From NCBI GenBank assembly GCA_958510875.1, contig OY294068.1, forward strand, positions 193,340,315-193,404,314: a DNA stretch of 64,000 bases, in the 5' to 3' direction. The stretch is from Endomychus coccineus. Its lineage: Eukaryota; Arthropoda; Insecta; Coleoptera; Endomychidae. The translations under genes were made by a program, and so were the position numbers. Within the stretch, counting starts at the first letter, position 1. Each line of letters starts with the position of its first letter. This document shows, piece after piece, positions 25,401 to 36,849 of this stretch. A model generated the notes under the pieces. It was not told the DNA's origin. It worked only from the letters and a program-made list of their open reading frames with translations, and ran no database searches.

Positions 25401-27180
25401 GAGGGTGATGCCGTTCGTTCAAGCGACAAGGGAGAAGTTACAGAAATTGGGACCGACGGCGTTGGCCCTCACGCTCGAATTCGACGAGGCCCAAGTGTTG
25501 AAAACTAACAGCGTTTATTTGGCAAACACGTTGGACGTGAGTTTGATTTTTCAAATATTCTTATTTTAGGTATATTTGTATTGACAGTTCCAGTTTCTTC
25601 ACTTATTGATGTAATTCGGGTATTTTCAGAGATTTATAAACCAATTGTTTATAATTTTGAAAATAGGTGAAAATTTTACATATTTGCAATTTCTTAAACT
25701 GTTCCTCGTCACTCACAATTATATTTATAGTTGACAAAAAATGGCAATATTTGGTTATTTTCGTAAATTTCTGTTTATTTTCGGAATGTATACTTGAACA
25801 TGTTTATTTTGCGCCAACTGACACATTTATTCTTCTTTAAATTGTTTCAATGTGACGGCTGTCTCGAAGGACCAATTTTTTCAAAGTTTTTCTTGTTTTT
25901 CCATGACATTTTTTATTACAGATTGAAACCCTTATAATCAAGTTTACTGACGAGGAAGGAGCCACTGAGAAAATGAAAGACTGCTGTCCCGGGGTTCCGT
26001 TCGTTCATTTCTCTAATAAACCGGGCGTAAAAGTGGAATTCGTAAATCCAATTCCATCCTCAGGTTTATTTTCCCTCAACGTGATGATATATGATGGAGA
26101 TTCGTTTAAAGACGTGATACGACGTTTGATGAAAGATGTTAGAGGTGCAAAAAGTATGTATTTCGGGCTTTTTAACTTAGAAATAAAGTTTAAAAAAATT
26201 TAATTTAAGACAGTATTTTTCTTATCCAACCATTCATTCCAGCTTTCAATTAAAAAACTATTGATTACGCTACCTTTGCACGGTCAAAATACCGCGACCC
26301 TTAAAATTTCAGTGGGCAGGCCAGACTTTAAATTATACTCAAAAAGACATGTTTTTAATAAACAGGTAAAAAAATAATTTGCCGAATTCCTTAAATTAAC
26401 CTAAAATTTTTTATAAAATCTTATAAAAAGATGTATTAATTTTATCATCAATTCTAATTATTAAAAATTAATAATTAAATTTGAAAAAAAAATTAATTAA
26501 ATATAAATCTGAAAAAAATAATAATTTATTATAACATAATTTTATTGATAAAAATTTCTAATCCTACAATTTATAATTTAATATGTAATTATAAAAATTA
26601 ATTTAAAGCTCAACCCTTAAAATATTTAATTTTAATTTTAGAAAAACTTTCTAATAAATTTTATTAAAATTAAAAATTAAATTAAATTTTTTTCTCAAAA
26701 AACTAGATATATTTAAAAGCGAATAACGTTTCTTTACTAAGTTTATATTTTAAATGATTATTTAACATTAAAATTAATATAAAATTAGCTTTTTTGAATT
26801 CAAACAATTTAAATAATTAAATTTTAATTAATAAACCCTGATACACAAGGTACAAATAAAAATAATTTATTTTAAAAAATTCTTTTTCAGTACTAATAAA
26901 CTATAATTAAATTAATTTTTTCTTAAAAATAATAAAAATAAAAAATAAAAATTTTAAATAATTTTTTTTCGTAGGTTCTCAATCGGTGGAGCTGTGGAGG
27001 TACGAAGATCCGGTGCTTGGACCGTTGAAAATCCCAGGTTTTGATCAACCAACTAAGGACAAGCTGTTGATACCAAGCAATTCTACATTCAAAGTTGATT
27101 TGAGTGATTCGATTGTCAAAATCATCTCTGGATCTTCCAGTTTTGATATTGGAAAAACTGTTTCTTATTTAGTAAATTGA
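16440..27180 (+). CDS. LARS1: Cytosolic leucyl-tRNA synthetase, complete
   Basis: Thirteen exons join in phase to 1176 codons, the usual length for the animal enzyme: 16440-16442, 16521-16946, 17057-17218, 17314-17558, 18892-19117, 19179-19538, 21412-22023, 22314-22630, 24274-24547, 24838-25092, 25324-25536, 25922-26153 and 26975-27180. It charges tRNA-Leu with leucine in the cytosol, within the multisynthetase complex, and edits mischarged tRNA. Visible landmarks are [15 protein letters not shown] at the N-terminus, [16 protein letters not shown] (the HIGH motif), the CP1 editing domain with [12 protein letters not shown] and [19 protein letters not shown], and the [10 protein letters not shown] loop. 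A C-terminal extension follows. Exon 1 appears to contribute only the ATG, followed directly by GTTAGT; this is the weakest part of the model, but no other in-frame ATG precedes exon 2. Introns hold a large satellite and retroelement fragments. Confidence 0.95.
17810..18350 (-). mobile_element. Non-LTR retrotransposon 3' fragment in a LARS1 intron
   Basis: On the minus strand, 18294-17974 reads [15 protein letters not shown], then [31 protein letters not shown]. This matches the region after RNase H in non-LTR ORF2 proteins (TGHxxLNxHLxxxGLVxxPxCRxCxxxEET). The frame is broken on both sides. The fragment lies inside the intron 17559-18891. Confidence 0.7.
18556..18822 (-). mobile_element. Non-LTR retrotransposon tail, same family as at 3.06-3.58 kb
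   Basis: The sequence closely follows the 3056-3345 tail: a GGGGGCGGACAAGTGC block, a TTGATTGGGTCCATTG block and a CTATTACAACCTGGGTC block. It ends in a TTGA-type simple tail near 18556-18572. It sits in the same LARS1 intron as the preceding fragment. Confidence 0.65.
19560..19795 (-). mobile_element. Penelope-like element fragment (GIY-YIG endonuclease end)
   Basis: The minus-strand frame contains [20 protein letters not shown], then [19 protein letters not shown], i.e. GIY, two cysteines and YVGQT. This is the start of the C-terminal GIY-YIG endonuclease of Penelope-like retroelements. The frame is lost after [13 protein letters not shown]. Its upstream side runs straight into the hairpin satellite, whose unit is readable in the same frame as [14 protein letters not shown]. 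Confidence 0.65.
19796..21272. repeat. Tandem satellite of 50-bp/62-bp units, each a perfect hairpin
   Basis: The basic 50-bp unit is AGTGAAACTTTTGAATTTTA, then CCTTCAAATACTCAA, then TAAAATTCAAAAGTA. ACTTTTGAATTTTA and TAAAATTCAAAAGT are exact reverse complements (14 bp) around a ~15-nt loop. Many units carry an extra AGTGGAAAAGTT, making a ~62-bp form; the two forms alternate in higher-order blocks. Roughly 27 units are present. The whole array lies in LARS1 intron 19539-21411. Minor variants (Cs for Gs in the arms, TTTC loops) recur between blocks, indicating block-wise amplification. Confidence 0.9.
23050..24190. repeat. About four tandem copies of a ~290-bp AT-rich unit in a LARS1 intron
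   Basis: A CATGAATAATTTTATAAAT block recurs near 23063, 23357 and 23642, with a diverged copy near 23950. The shared order is TACCTCAAATCAAGTAATTT, then CAATGGAAATCTAACTGTC, then TTATCACGGATTATGGGACT, then GTCGAAATTGGGAAATTCTT. No coding potential is seen. Confidence 0.8.
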
Positions 27181-27228
27181 TGTGATTTATTATTTTTGAT
27201 AATAACTTATTGTATTTAATTTTCTTTT

Positions 27229-27234
27229 AATAAA
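27229..27234 (+). terminator. LARS1 polyadenylation signal
   Basis: AATAAA lies 49 bp after the LARS1 stop codon. Confidence 0.6.
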
Positions 27235-27314
27235 AAGTTTTATTTGTGTTCTATTTATTTTTTTCAACCTAAACAACTCTCAAATAAAAGATTCCTGTCT
27301 AAGGAAGTTGGAAA

Positions 27315-28200
27315 CTTTGGTTCAACGATCGCCTGTTCGAGAGCGAAATTAACAAAAAAAATTCAAGGAACCGTCGATTATTTCAATAAGATGCTCTTCA
27401 AAGAAGCCTTGCGTACAGGATTTTTCGAATTACAAGCTGTCCGAGATAAATATAGGGAATTATGCTTGGACGGCATGAACATGAACCTTATAGGTCTATA
27501 GAAGTTCAGGCGCTCTTTTTATCGGCGATTTGTCCACACGTTGCCTTACATGTCTGGGAATTAATTGGAAAAGTGAGTTTCTATCTTCAACTTATTATTT
27601 TATCTATTAAATAAAAATATGTCGGAATAATTTACGGAAAAAATCTTTATGAACCTTTAATAAATAATATTTTTTTATAATTTCTCTTACATGCAGCCAG
27701 CTACTAAAATTATTTGAATGGTATATTTTCAATAAAAATACGTTTCTGTTTCATTGAAAAATAAAATTATTATTGAATTAATCTTTTACAGATTTATTCT
27801 GTATTAATATTGATTAATATTCTGTATATATCATCATTTAATGACATTTCTTGAAATTGAACTAGCATCGTCAAGGCTAAATGGCCCACTGCAGGACCCA
27901 TCGACGAAATACTCATAAAATCATCGAAATATTTGATGGAAACCGCCCATTCCCTCAGAATTCATCTCAAAACTTACACGCAGGGTATAAAAACGAATAA
28001 ACAGTCCCAATCCGTCCAGTTTTGATATTGGAAAAACTGTTTCTTATTTAGTAAATTTATGTGATTTATTATTTTTGATAATAACTTATTATATTTGATT
28101 TTCCTTCAATAAAAGGTTTTATTTGTGTTCTATTTATTTTTTTCAACCTAAACAACTCTGAAATAAAAGATTCCTGTCTAAGGAAGTTAGAAACTTTGGT
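27315..28200 (+). pseudogene. LARS1: Partial tandem duplicate of the LARS1 3' end
   Basis: 27321-27590 copies exon 9 (24295-24560), with its donor and intron kept. 27853-28016 copies exon 10 up to about 25000. 28017-28200 then copies the end of exon 13 plus the 3' UTR (27139-27320). A deletion near 27493 destroys the frame, and exons 11-12 and part of 10 and 13 are missing. Because introns are retained, this is a DNA-level tandem duplication of about 24.29-27.32 kb with an internal deletion, not a processed pseudogene. Confidence 0.85.
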
Positions 28201-31200
28201 TTCCGTTATAACTAAAATAAAAAATAAGGACAAAACCATATTTTTAATTCGGTAATTCCAACCTATGAAAGAATTTGAATCGCAAATGCGATATACAGAG
28301 TGTCCCAGGTTTTAGTATCGATAGAAAATTTGATTTTGAGCAAAAAAGTTCCTATTGACATATATGCACAGACGCTTAATAGTCCAGTCACCAGAGAAAA
28401 AAAGATGGTTTGAAAACTGGCAGTCACTTTTCTAAGTGGTTTTTGTATATTTTGACGAGCTGATAACGGGAAAAATAGTAAAAAACCTTGTGCTTTTCAA
28501 GTTACGGCCAATTTCTTACTCCAATAAATGACAATTTTTCGTTTTTTTTGATATAGAAAAAGTATTGATGCTATGAAAAAACTTTTCAGACAAAAATTGT
28601 TGTAAAAATCATGACGCAACTTTTGGTTCCGATTATGAGTCCCTAGCTAATAAGGGGCCCTAAATAGGGCCCATTTAGTACTTTTTTTGGCAGTTGAGAC
28701 AATATTGTTTTGAAAATCGGTATTTCAGGATAACAAATATTAGATAGCGACAAAAGATAGTATTTTTTATGCTCTGATATGACATTTTCTTTTTCGGCGC
28801 CAAAATCTCCCATTTTGGAAAAATCGTAAGTTCGCGAAAAATAGGAATTTCGGAAAAATCAAAATGGGTTTTGTAGATTTTGATATATTCTATCCAGTAA
28901 AACAAACCCACCACGTTTTGGTTAATAAACAGCGGCTTGGGCCCACCTTAAAATGTTCTATCCTCAAAAAAACCAAAAAATTTTGAGATTAGAAATTTTG
29001 TAGGAAAATCAAATTCGGGATTTGATAGAGTGTAGAATGACGAAAATTTTGAACCCAATCACGTCGATTAGAACCGGAGGTAATGATAAAAGGGCCTTAC
29101 TTCCAGTGGCGTAGATATAGATATTTAATAACAATAAATTGACCCGGAAAGTGTTATCACCCTGTAAAGGCTACTTTCTACGAACAAATTGCGATGCATA
29201 ATTTAAATCGAAACAAATAAGTTCTCTTGATATTTATTCTTTGTACCTAGCACCGTTTCACGGCAAATTTAATTTTTCTGATTTGATTACCACCACCAAT
29301 AATACACAAAATTTAGTGAATTCGTCTTGTCAACTCTTGCTGGTGGAGTTACTATAAATTAAAGTAATGTTATTTATCTGGTTTAAACATTTTCGGAAAT
29401 AAGAATTTGTTATTTGGCCTTTCTTTGTAATACATCGCTGTAGAGATTAGAAAGGACAGCTTATGTTATTTTTGTTGGTCAACGACACTTTTTAATTTAA
29501 GGTTCCTCTTTCCAATTTTCACCCGATTTTCATGGCGGACTAGACGAGCTCAAGCTCAAACTAGTCACCACTTCTTCCTACCAGACTTCATTTTTGTATC
29601 GAACACTCGAAGTTGTGGAACTCTTTGTCTGGTATGAGGGCTTTACCTATGCCTATAACCTCCAAACCGTCAAGAAAAATACGAAGGTCTATCTCATCTC
29701 CTTACATTCAACTGCTGGCTCACACGATGTTCTTCGACCATTATAGGTTTCCATCTCGTGTAGTCAAAGTATATTAAAAAAAAATGTTAGTAAGGACTCT
29801 GGAATAATGATGTCAATAAGTATAAAACGTATTGACACGTATGAAGACATATTGAAACGTAAACTCGTACTTTACAATATTTTTTGTAATATTTTATATA
29901 ATATAAAGCCCCTCCCCCCATTTTCGAATGCTTAGGGCCTCGTGTAGGTGGTTAAGCCGGCCCTGTCTACCCCCTCAGGTTATTGGTAGCAGACAACGCT
30001 TCAGAAACATATAGATAGATGCTGCTATGTCTTTTTATTTATAGTCATTGAATTGAACTGTAACTTTTGACAATCGATCTAGACGAGTTTAAACGAAGTG
30101 AATCAGTATGAACAACTGATAATAATTGACTCCGATAGTGTGATGTCACAACCCTGCCTTCCAGTGTCCTAGTATTTTAAACCTTTATCAAATTGGTCTT
30201 TATTGCTATGTACATAAGGATCATAATATATTACCGCAAAAGATAGGTACATTATTGATTCGTAAATAACGAAAGAACTTTCATCTTACAGCTGAATAAC
30301 TGGTTATCTTATTTTCCCTCATACATTGTTAAGTTTTACTTTATAATTCATATTTGATTTTAATTTCTCGGAAATCACATTTCCTGATGTTCCAAGTACC
30401 ACATTCGCATTGGAAGTTCTTAAATATTTGTTATAAGAGAGAAATTAAACAACACTTATTAAAAAAAACATGAGCTTTATCTAACCCTTATTTCCAAGTG
30501 CGATAAAGGTCAAATGTACTGAAATTTTTTAAACTTATCATACACGAATTGGTCACCGAGCACAGTTCGTATGGCAATGAAAGCATCAGCAACCAACAAC
30601 GGATATCATTTCGACTAAACAACTAAACTGTACCCAATAAATTATTCTTTAAAGACTTAATTTGTTCTGTAACCCAAGGATGAAAATCATCTTAGCTGTG
30701 CTGTAACTAACAAGAATCATTTGGCTGAACATAAACTGCCCAAGGTCATGACGTCATAACGGGTTAATCTAACGAAGTGAAGCATAACATAAACAATTAT
30801 TACTTGATATCTTAGATATTTTGATTTTTGAAGTATTATTTCATATTAAAATAGTCATGTGAATCGCATATATAATATAGTTAACTTTTTATGTGCACCA
30901 AAAAACTTGTTCCGACAACTATTATACAGATGTGATTTCCTGAGGGCACTATGGAACTGGTTCTGAGACAAAATCGCTGTCTAACTTCCTCAGCAATTTT
31001 ATAAATATCGTATTGTCAAAGAGTAAATTATGAGATAAATTGAGATTCCATTACTGGTTTTAGCTGTTGTCGAAAACAGCAATGTACTCAAGATGAAATA
31101 TCTGATGGAAAAATTCCAAACAAATAAATTTATTGGTTAGAAAAAGGTTTGGAATCTCAATAATTGATTATTGATCACGTTTTTTTTTCACTGTTTGGAA

Positions 31201-32331
31201 GCCTCGAAATTATTATATTGTTAATTGTAATTGATGTTGATTAAATTAAAATATAAAATGTTTACAGGTTTGAAAACATTAATAAATGATTTTTTTTTGT
31301 ACAAAGGTAATAAATAAGTGATACATATTTGAAGATTTACCATCAAAGTGGTATGTTTATTGTTTGTCGCGATTACACGTTAAAGTAAGTGAAAACTAAT
31401 AAAAAGCAAATTCAAATTTTAAAGTTGACTTCATTCCGAAAAGGGATGTTCTTCTGAACTCAAACATTACATTTGTTGTTAGCGACCTCTAACTCCCTAA
31501 GGCCTAAGGGACAATAACTATTCTAATCGTTTGATTCACTTTTTCAAAAAGATTTTAGAAACAAATTATTTTCAGGAATTCGTTGAAGATGTTTCTTGGT
31601 AAATATATCTAAATTTAAGCTTTGGATGGTTTTGGTACTTACTTGTTGAAAATTCAATCTATAGCTTTAATTTAAGAAAAAAAACGAGCAGTCACCGCTC
31701 GCGAGCACTACTGACAGAAGTGGAAACTGACATTATGAAGGAACCAATTTATTTTATGTTATCTTTGAATAATTATTGTAGCATCCGAAATTACAATTTT
31801 ATTATTTTCAAAAGAAAATTAATATAATTAGTTTTTCTTTAGTTTTTACAACTGTCAGCATTTCAATCAACAATTATATACATTTTTATATTTAATAATA
31901 AAATACGTATAATGGGCGGTACAATCCCTGTAAAGCGTATATGAATATAATCCGATAGCCATTATAATAAATACACATTATTTTATTTCCATAACATATT
32001 ATTTATTGATATTTACATCGTTGTAAATGAAAGTAATGTTAAACAGCATTATCTTCATTTGCGTCGTCATTATCCCCCTGAGTCTATGTCGTGACGTCGT
32101 TATCCTGTCCCTTCCTCGAGCGAGTCGGGGAGAAATTGTATTGCTCTCTCAACATATAGCAAGCTATTCTTTACGCTCTCATGAAACCACCATACCCATA
32201 TAGATAAATACTTTTCGATACTGTATATAGCTACAGCGTGACGGGACGTGACGGACTCATGGTTTTACCCCTCATCTGAAATAGCCCAACGCGCCTAAAG
32301 AAGTTTTCACTTCGAAAATTAAGAATCAGAA
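28201..32331. other. Intergenic gap without recognised genes
   Basis: Only short unsupported frames are present. 28297-29060 starts ACAGAGTGTCCCAGG, as transposon ends often do, and may be an old element, but no matching second end was found. The rest is AT-rich and featureless apart from the retroelement fragment at 29.52-29.77 kb. Confidence 0.4.
29520..29770 (+). mobile_element. Retroelement fragment sharing sequence with 1290-1430
   Basis: GGCGGACTAGACGAGCT and ACTAGTCACC, then a CGTGTAGTCAAAGTAT end, parallel the block at 1300-1430 (GACTAGACGAGCTGAAACTA ... GGTATAGTCAAAATAT). It is probably the same decayed non-LTR family. No readable frame is left. Confidence 0.45.
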
Positions 32332-32631
32332 GTATACAAGGTAGAGTGTGAAGATTGTCATAAATTCTGTATAGACCAGACAGGAGGATCTTTCAAAACT
32401 AGAATTAAAGAACATTTTAATTTGAACAAAGGAGATTCAAAAGTTTTAAAGTACATTAAAGAAACTGATCATCATTTCAAAGATGATTTTGAAATTCTCC
32501 ATAAGTCAGTCAAAGGTAAAGTATTAAACAACTTGGAAAAAATTGAAATTAATAAGTTTAAAAATACAGGAAACCTTTTAAATGATCAGAAAGACTTTAA
32601 ATTCTCCATTATTACATTTATTTGTAAGTAA
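32332..32631 (+). mobile_element. Penelope-like GIY-YIG endonuclease fragment
   Basis: The frame reads VYKVECEDCHKFCIDQTGGS, then FKTRIKEHFNLNKG, matching the endonuclease start of Penelope-like elements (GVYxLxCxxCxxxYIGQTGRSFKTRxxEH). The YIG is degenerated to CID, so this copy should be inactive. The frame stays open to about 32631. No RT sequence is attached upstream. Confidence 0.7.
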
Positions 32632-32876
32632 CTTTTATCCTACTGTACATGAATTGACCGTAGGTCGAATGTTGTTGATTAAAAATCAATCACTTGCTTA
32701 TTTTAGTTTATTTCAACTAACTAACTTCTTAACTCAATAACGTTCAGGAATATAATATCTCTTATCCTACTTTACTTACAAACTATGAAACAAGCTACTC
32801 TGGCAAGTAGAAACGGCATGAGGGAGAAAGAACCTTTCACAAACTGTCCCAAGATCATGTAGATTGTAGATCATAC

Positions 32877-33151
32877 CATAGTCAAAGAATAAAGGTCTGT
32901 TGGAGCCTCCCTTCTACTCTTTTTAAAATTCGAGTGCAAGCTGATTGGTCGTTTGTCGTTTATTTCGCGGGAATGTCGCGCTCTTGAATTTGAATTTAAA
33001 ATCATTATGTTTAAACTCTAAGCATAGTAGAAATATTAATGCGACCTTTCACCGATGAGAGCAAGGCTGTGATTGGAGGAGACGGGTGACGTCAGCCGGC
33101 ACGAGAAACGATGATAGGGAGGCTCCAACAGACCTTTATTCTTTGACTATG
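32877..33151. mobile_element. TIR MITE, 275 bp
   Basis: The left end CATAGTCAAAGAATAAAGGT, continuing to CTGTTGGAGCCTCCCT, is repeated as an exact inverse at 33115-33151, giving TIRs of about 36 bp. The interior has no frame. No clear target-site duplication was found. Confidence 0.7.
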
Positions 33152-33698
33152 AATAATTCAGTACACGTACCTCACTCAACCCCTGCTTCTTAATCTTAAT
33201 TTTAATATTTAAGGAATAAACCATAGTTTGATAAAGCCACCATGTGGTGAAACATGTCATGTTTTGTTTAATAAAAACAAAGTTTGTGAAAATTTATTAC
33301 AAGTATATTTTTTATTAAAACGATAAATTTAAACCATTTTGCAAAATGTTCCAAACCGATTCACTATTCGCTCCAGTTACTGGGACAATGGAATCTTCAT
33401 AATAAATTGAATTCCATTTCCACCTTTGTTCGTATTTATATGTTGAAACAAAATAAATATTGAACTATTAAACGTAATAAATTCAAACGATAAATAATAA
33501 ATGGTGTATTTGTCATCTTTCCTTCCTATATCAACACTATAGTTGATATCATTTTGAACTTCTGAACTTATATCCAATAATTAGTAGAGTGTAATTAATT
33601 CGCATGAATACAACTGATTATGAGTTTCATCAAGGATTATTATACTTGTAGGTCATAATCGTATTTACATAGTCACTGATTGGCAGAATGTTTACACT

Positions 33699-33705
33699 AT
33701 AAAAT
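33699..33705 (+). promoter_or_regulatory. Possible TATA box of the 33.9-kb fusion gene
   Basis: TATAAAA lies about 210 bp upstream of the ATG at 33915. If used, transcription would start near 33730. A promoter of ordinary insect type would argue that the gene is expressed. The match is short and could be chance in AT-rich DNA. Confidence 0.3.
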
Positions 33706-33914
33706 GTAAAATAGTGATGTTCACGAAATTCTCAATTGATATTCCATTTAGAACAGGATAAACAAGGTCAGGTGTTTTGGTGTTTATGTGGCATGACGAT
33801 AAGATTAGTTATCACCGAAGTTGATAACTTTTTGTTTGGACTAGCACTCGGACAAGTAAGTGACACCATCGCCATTGTAAGCATATTGTCTGGAAACACT
33901 ATCGTGTGTCCGAC

Positions 33915-36044
33915 ATGGTGTCGTACAAGTATGCTAAAATCAACAGTGATTTCAAGAAACTCAACATCGTTGGGGTTCTTCTTGGCGGAAGTATATTATA
34001 CAGGTATCAAGAATTGGGAAACATCGACAAATCCAAGGATTGGGATGGGATCATTCTGGTTGAACACAAAAGTGATATAGTTACCCTTGTAAACGTGTAT
34101 CGCAATGAATTGTGTGACCTTCTAGATATAGAATACGAAGAATTCCCAGAACTAAAGATTCCCACAGGAGAAGATGGTACGTCCAGTGCTGTTTACAATA
34201 GCTTCGATGGGGTCCGCTTCGCTGGATGGACGTCGAACCATATAAAAAAAGGTACGAAGATTTTAAGTGTTGATCATTTGACTCATATCTTGAAGGATAA
34301 CCGTCCGTCACTTATAAATATTCTCTCCTACAAGGACGTGCGGGTCGCCAATCATCAAACTCATGGTGGGATCGTTCAACAACACATACAACAGGCTACC
34401 CGTATAAACGACAATTTGACTATCCTCCACATAATGGACATCTTCAGAACGGACCCCTGTTTGAAACATAACACACACGCGGCCACGTTTGGATCAGCTG
34501 CCGATCTTTTTGTAACAGGTACATGGGTATATGACGATGGCACCTCCACAGGTGATAGAATAGCTAGGGATTTCTTCTTGAAATTCCACAGGATTCATAC
34601 CGCGCCCTTGAATCAGGCCAGACTTATGTCCACTTTCAGGAACTCCAGTAAATTTCAACCACGTTTTCGGCGCGACCTCGAAACCAGACTTGCGGGTTAT
34701 TATGAAGACACGAAAAATACTCTGATGCAACTCAAATCATGGAATCGCGAATGCGACGGCAACTTGATAAGCGTCCAATATTGTTATTGGGGGGATTTAC
34801 CGGAGGTTCTTTTGTATGGCGTGGAGCAGGAAAATCGAGATAAAACATTCAAATCACCTAAATGTATAGAAAGCAATCATTTAAATTTCCATAAGGTGTA
34901 TAACCCACAGTTTTCTTCCAATTCTCTAAGCGGTTACTGTGGAAAAGAGAGAAAGATTTTCTGGAAACAAACCAAATTTCTGGCGGATGAATTGGCTGGT
35001 TCCAAACTAGTTTCACGATATTATCGATTCACCCAGATTCCGCATATGGTTGATTTGAAACAACAAATAATATTTTATCCATTCTTCGAAGGAATTTTAT
35101 TGAATGCTTTGAGATTGGTATGTTTTCGAGACGAGTTAATTTCTAACACTGTACAATCAGATTTCGAACCCATAATTTTGTCAGTGGAGTTACTACGGTC
35201 CGAAGATATTCTTCGCGCTTATTGTGCCTCTGCAAAAATGTCCAAAGCAAGTGTCGATTCGGAAAAACAATTTCCTGGATCGCAAATTCATCGTTTCTAT
35301 TATCATCGCATATGTAACGATGCTCGATTACAAGAATTTTACAAAAATGGAATAGATTTGCAAAAGAGCCATTTGACGGTAGAAGAATTGAAAAATTTAA
35401 ACCTGATAGTGAATGGCAAGGTATATGGAAAACTAAGAGATATTATTGAAAAGGCAACAGAATTGCTGAATCCTTCCAATTTTCGCAACAACCTGGTGGT
35501 TTGTGGTTTAGGGGATGGACATGGTGGTAACTTGCTGGTTGGAAAACAAAAACAGCCAAATTCAACTTATAAATATTTACACATCGACTACGAAATTGCC
35601 GGATTCCATTGCCCTATATTAGATTTGGCAAAACCGTTTTATAACGATGTTTTTTTCAATGTGTTGTATTCAAGTGAACATACTACGAATGACGAACTTT
35701 ATACTAGAAAAATAGTGCAGCTAGACTATTCTGAAGAAAATCAATCTACGTTAAGAATAGATTTTTCATTACCGAAAAGTTTAATCAGCAAAGCAGTATA
35801 CGAGATTAAAAAACGTTACATCCTATTGCCATTTTTAAAATTCGTTGAAAATAATGCAGAGCTTCAATTGTCTACTGATTGGGCTTCAACTTTTGGACAT
35901 GCTTTATTTTGTTGTGCGATCCTTGCTAAAAATTTCAGTACGAGACCTGATGTATTTTATGCCAATTTAGCGCTAGGTGTAATGTTGACTTCGGTAAACA
36001 GTTTTGATGAGTTGGATTCACTCGTTAACGATTTATTACGTTAA
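33915..36044 (+). CDS. Intronless nucleotidyltransferase-like/APH-kinase-like fusion protein, copy B
   Basis: An open frame of 709 codons from ATG 33915; a GTG nine bases upstream is in frame but not a eukaryotic start. The N-terminal half has GVLLGGS, about 15 residues, then DWDGIILV (nucleotidyltransferase-type GGS...DxD), followed by FDGVRFAGW. The C-terminal half has VVCGLGDGHGGNLLVG, an HGDxxxxN-type catalytic loop, then YLHIDYEIAGFHCPILDLAK. The latter carries the metal-binding Asp and the distal DLA motif of aminoglycoside/choline kinases. Unlike copy A, all expected kinase acidic residues are present. The middle region has a conserved YCYWGDLPEVLL-type stretch and FYPFFEGILLNALRL that I cannot assign. 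The two copies are transcribed away from each other on either side of LARS1. The substrate is unknown. Confidence 0.8.
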   Translation: MVSYKYAKINSDFKKLNIVGVLLGGSILYRYQELGNIDKSKDWDGIILVEHKSDIVTLVNVYRNELCDLLDIEYEEFPELKIPTGEDGTSSAVYNSFDGVRFAGWTSNHIKKGTKILSVDHLTHILKDNRPSLINILSYKDVRVANHQTHGGIVQQHIQQATRINDNLTILHIMDIFRTDPCLKHNTHAATFGSAADLFVTGTWVYDDGTSTGDRIARDFFLKFHRIHTAPLNQARLMSTFRNSSKFQPRFRRDLETRLAGYYEDTKNTLMQLKSWNRECDGNLISVQYCYWGDLPEVLLYGVEQENRDKTFKSPKCIESNHLNFHKVYNPQFSSNSLSGYCGKERKIFWKQTKFLADELAGSKLVSRYYRFTQIPHMVDLKQQIIFYPFFEGILLNALRLVCFRDELISNTVQSDFEPIILSVELLRSEDILRAYCASAKMSKASVDSEKQFPGSQIHRFYYHRICNDARLQEFYKNGIDLQKSHLTVEELKNLNLIVNGKVYGKLRDIIEKATELLNPSNFRNNLVVCGLGDGHGGNLLVGKQKQPNSTYKYLHIDYEIAGFHCPILDLAKPFYNDVFFNVLYSSEHTTNDELYTRKIVQLDYSEENQSTLRIDFSLPKSLISKAVYEIKKRYILLPFLKFVENNAELQLSTDWASTFGHALFCCAILAKNFSTRPDVFYANLALGVMLTSVNSFDELDSLVNDLLR

Positions 36045-36849
36045 ATCGATTTTTTTTATGTGGCAATAATTGAATTAAATCGTGTTGTACTACTGTTAAT
36101 GTTATGTTATATGCTTTAATTTGCCTAGAATGTTAACTGTCTATTTTTAGATGTAATATAGAATCAGAAAGAAAAATTTTCCATTACTTGTACAAATTCA
36201 ATTCGTAATTAATATTTCCAAAATTGACATGGAAACAAAAAATGTCTTAATGAATTAGAATTTTGTCGATTATTTTTTACCTATAGTTACTTTTCAATTA
36301 TGTCCGATCATTTATTAGTAAATTCGTACCTATCTAATATTCAATAATTGATAATATAAAATTCGCATAACAAATTGAAATTAATAAATTTTAGAAATAC
36401 ATAATTTTATCTCACTTCTTTGACAATTACGTGCCGGTTCAAACGTTATATATTTGGAATTATAATTATTTCTTTGTTAACCTCAATTTCAATTAATTAT
36501 TCTTCAATATTCGATCGCCGCCTTTGGGATATTGTTTTATTTATTGCTTTGAGTTGAATCTTAGATCTTATAAAGGTTTGAGGGGTAAACAGTTCGAGGT
36601 ATCTGTGAACAATCAGCAAGCCAGGAACATAAAATTCGTTATCTAAAACTTCATATAGTTACTAATACTATCAACACAATAGGTTTGATAATGTGGATGT
36701 GCTATAAATAGCTATGTGAGAAACCAAAAATATATTACTCTTAGCATATTTAGTTTTGATCTGCTTTAAGGGGCGGTAAAGGGGGATAAGATAGTTTTTT
36801 CGAAATCTCATGCATAGATACAACCACAGAAGATAAATGAGGATAAGAC

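Noticed and set aside
27244..27501. An independent 85-residue gene downstream of LARS1
   Set aside because: It is the duplicated exon 9 of LARS1 read through its upstream junction, and it ends at a deletion.
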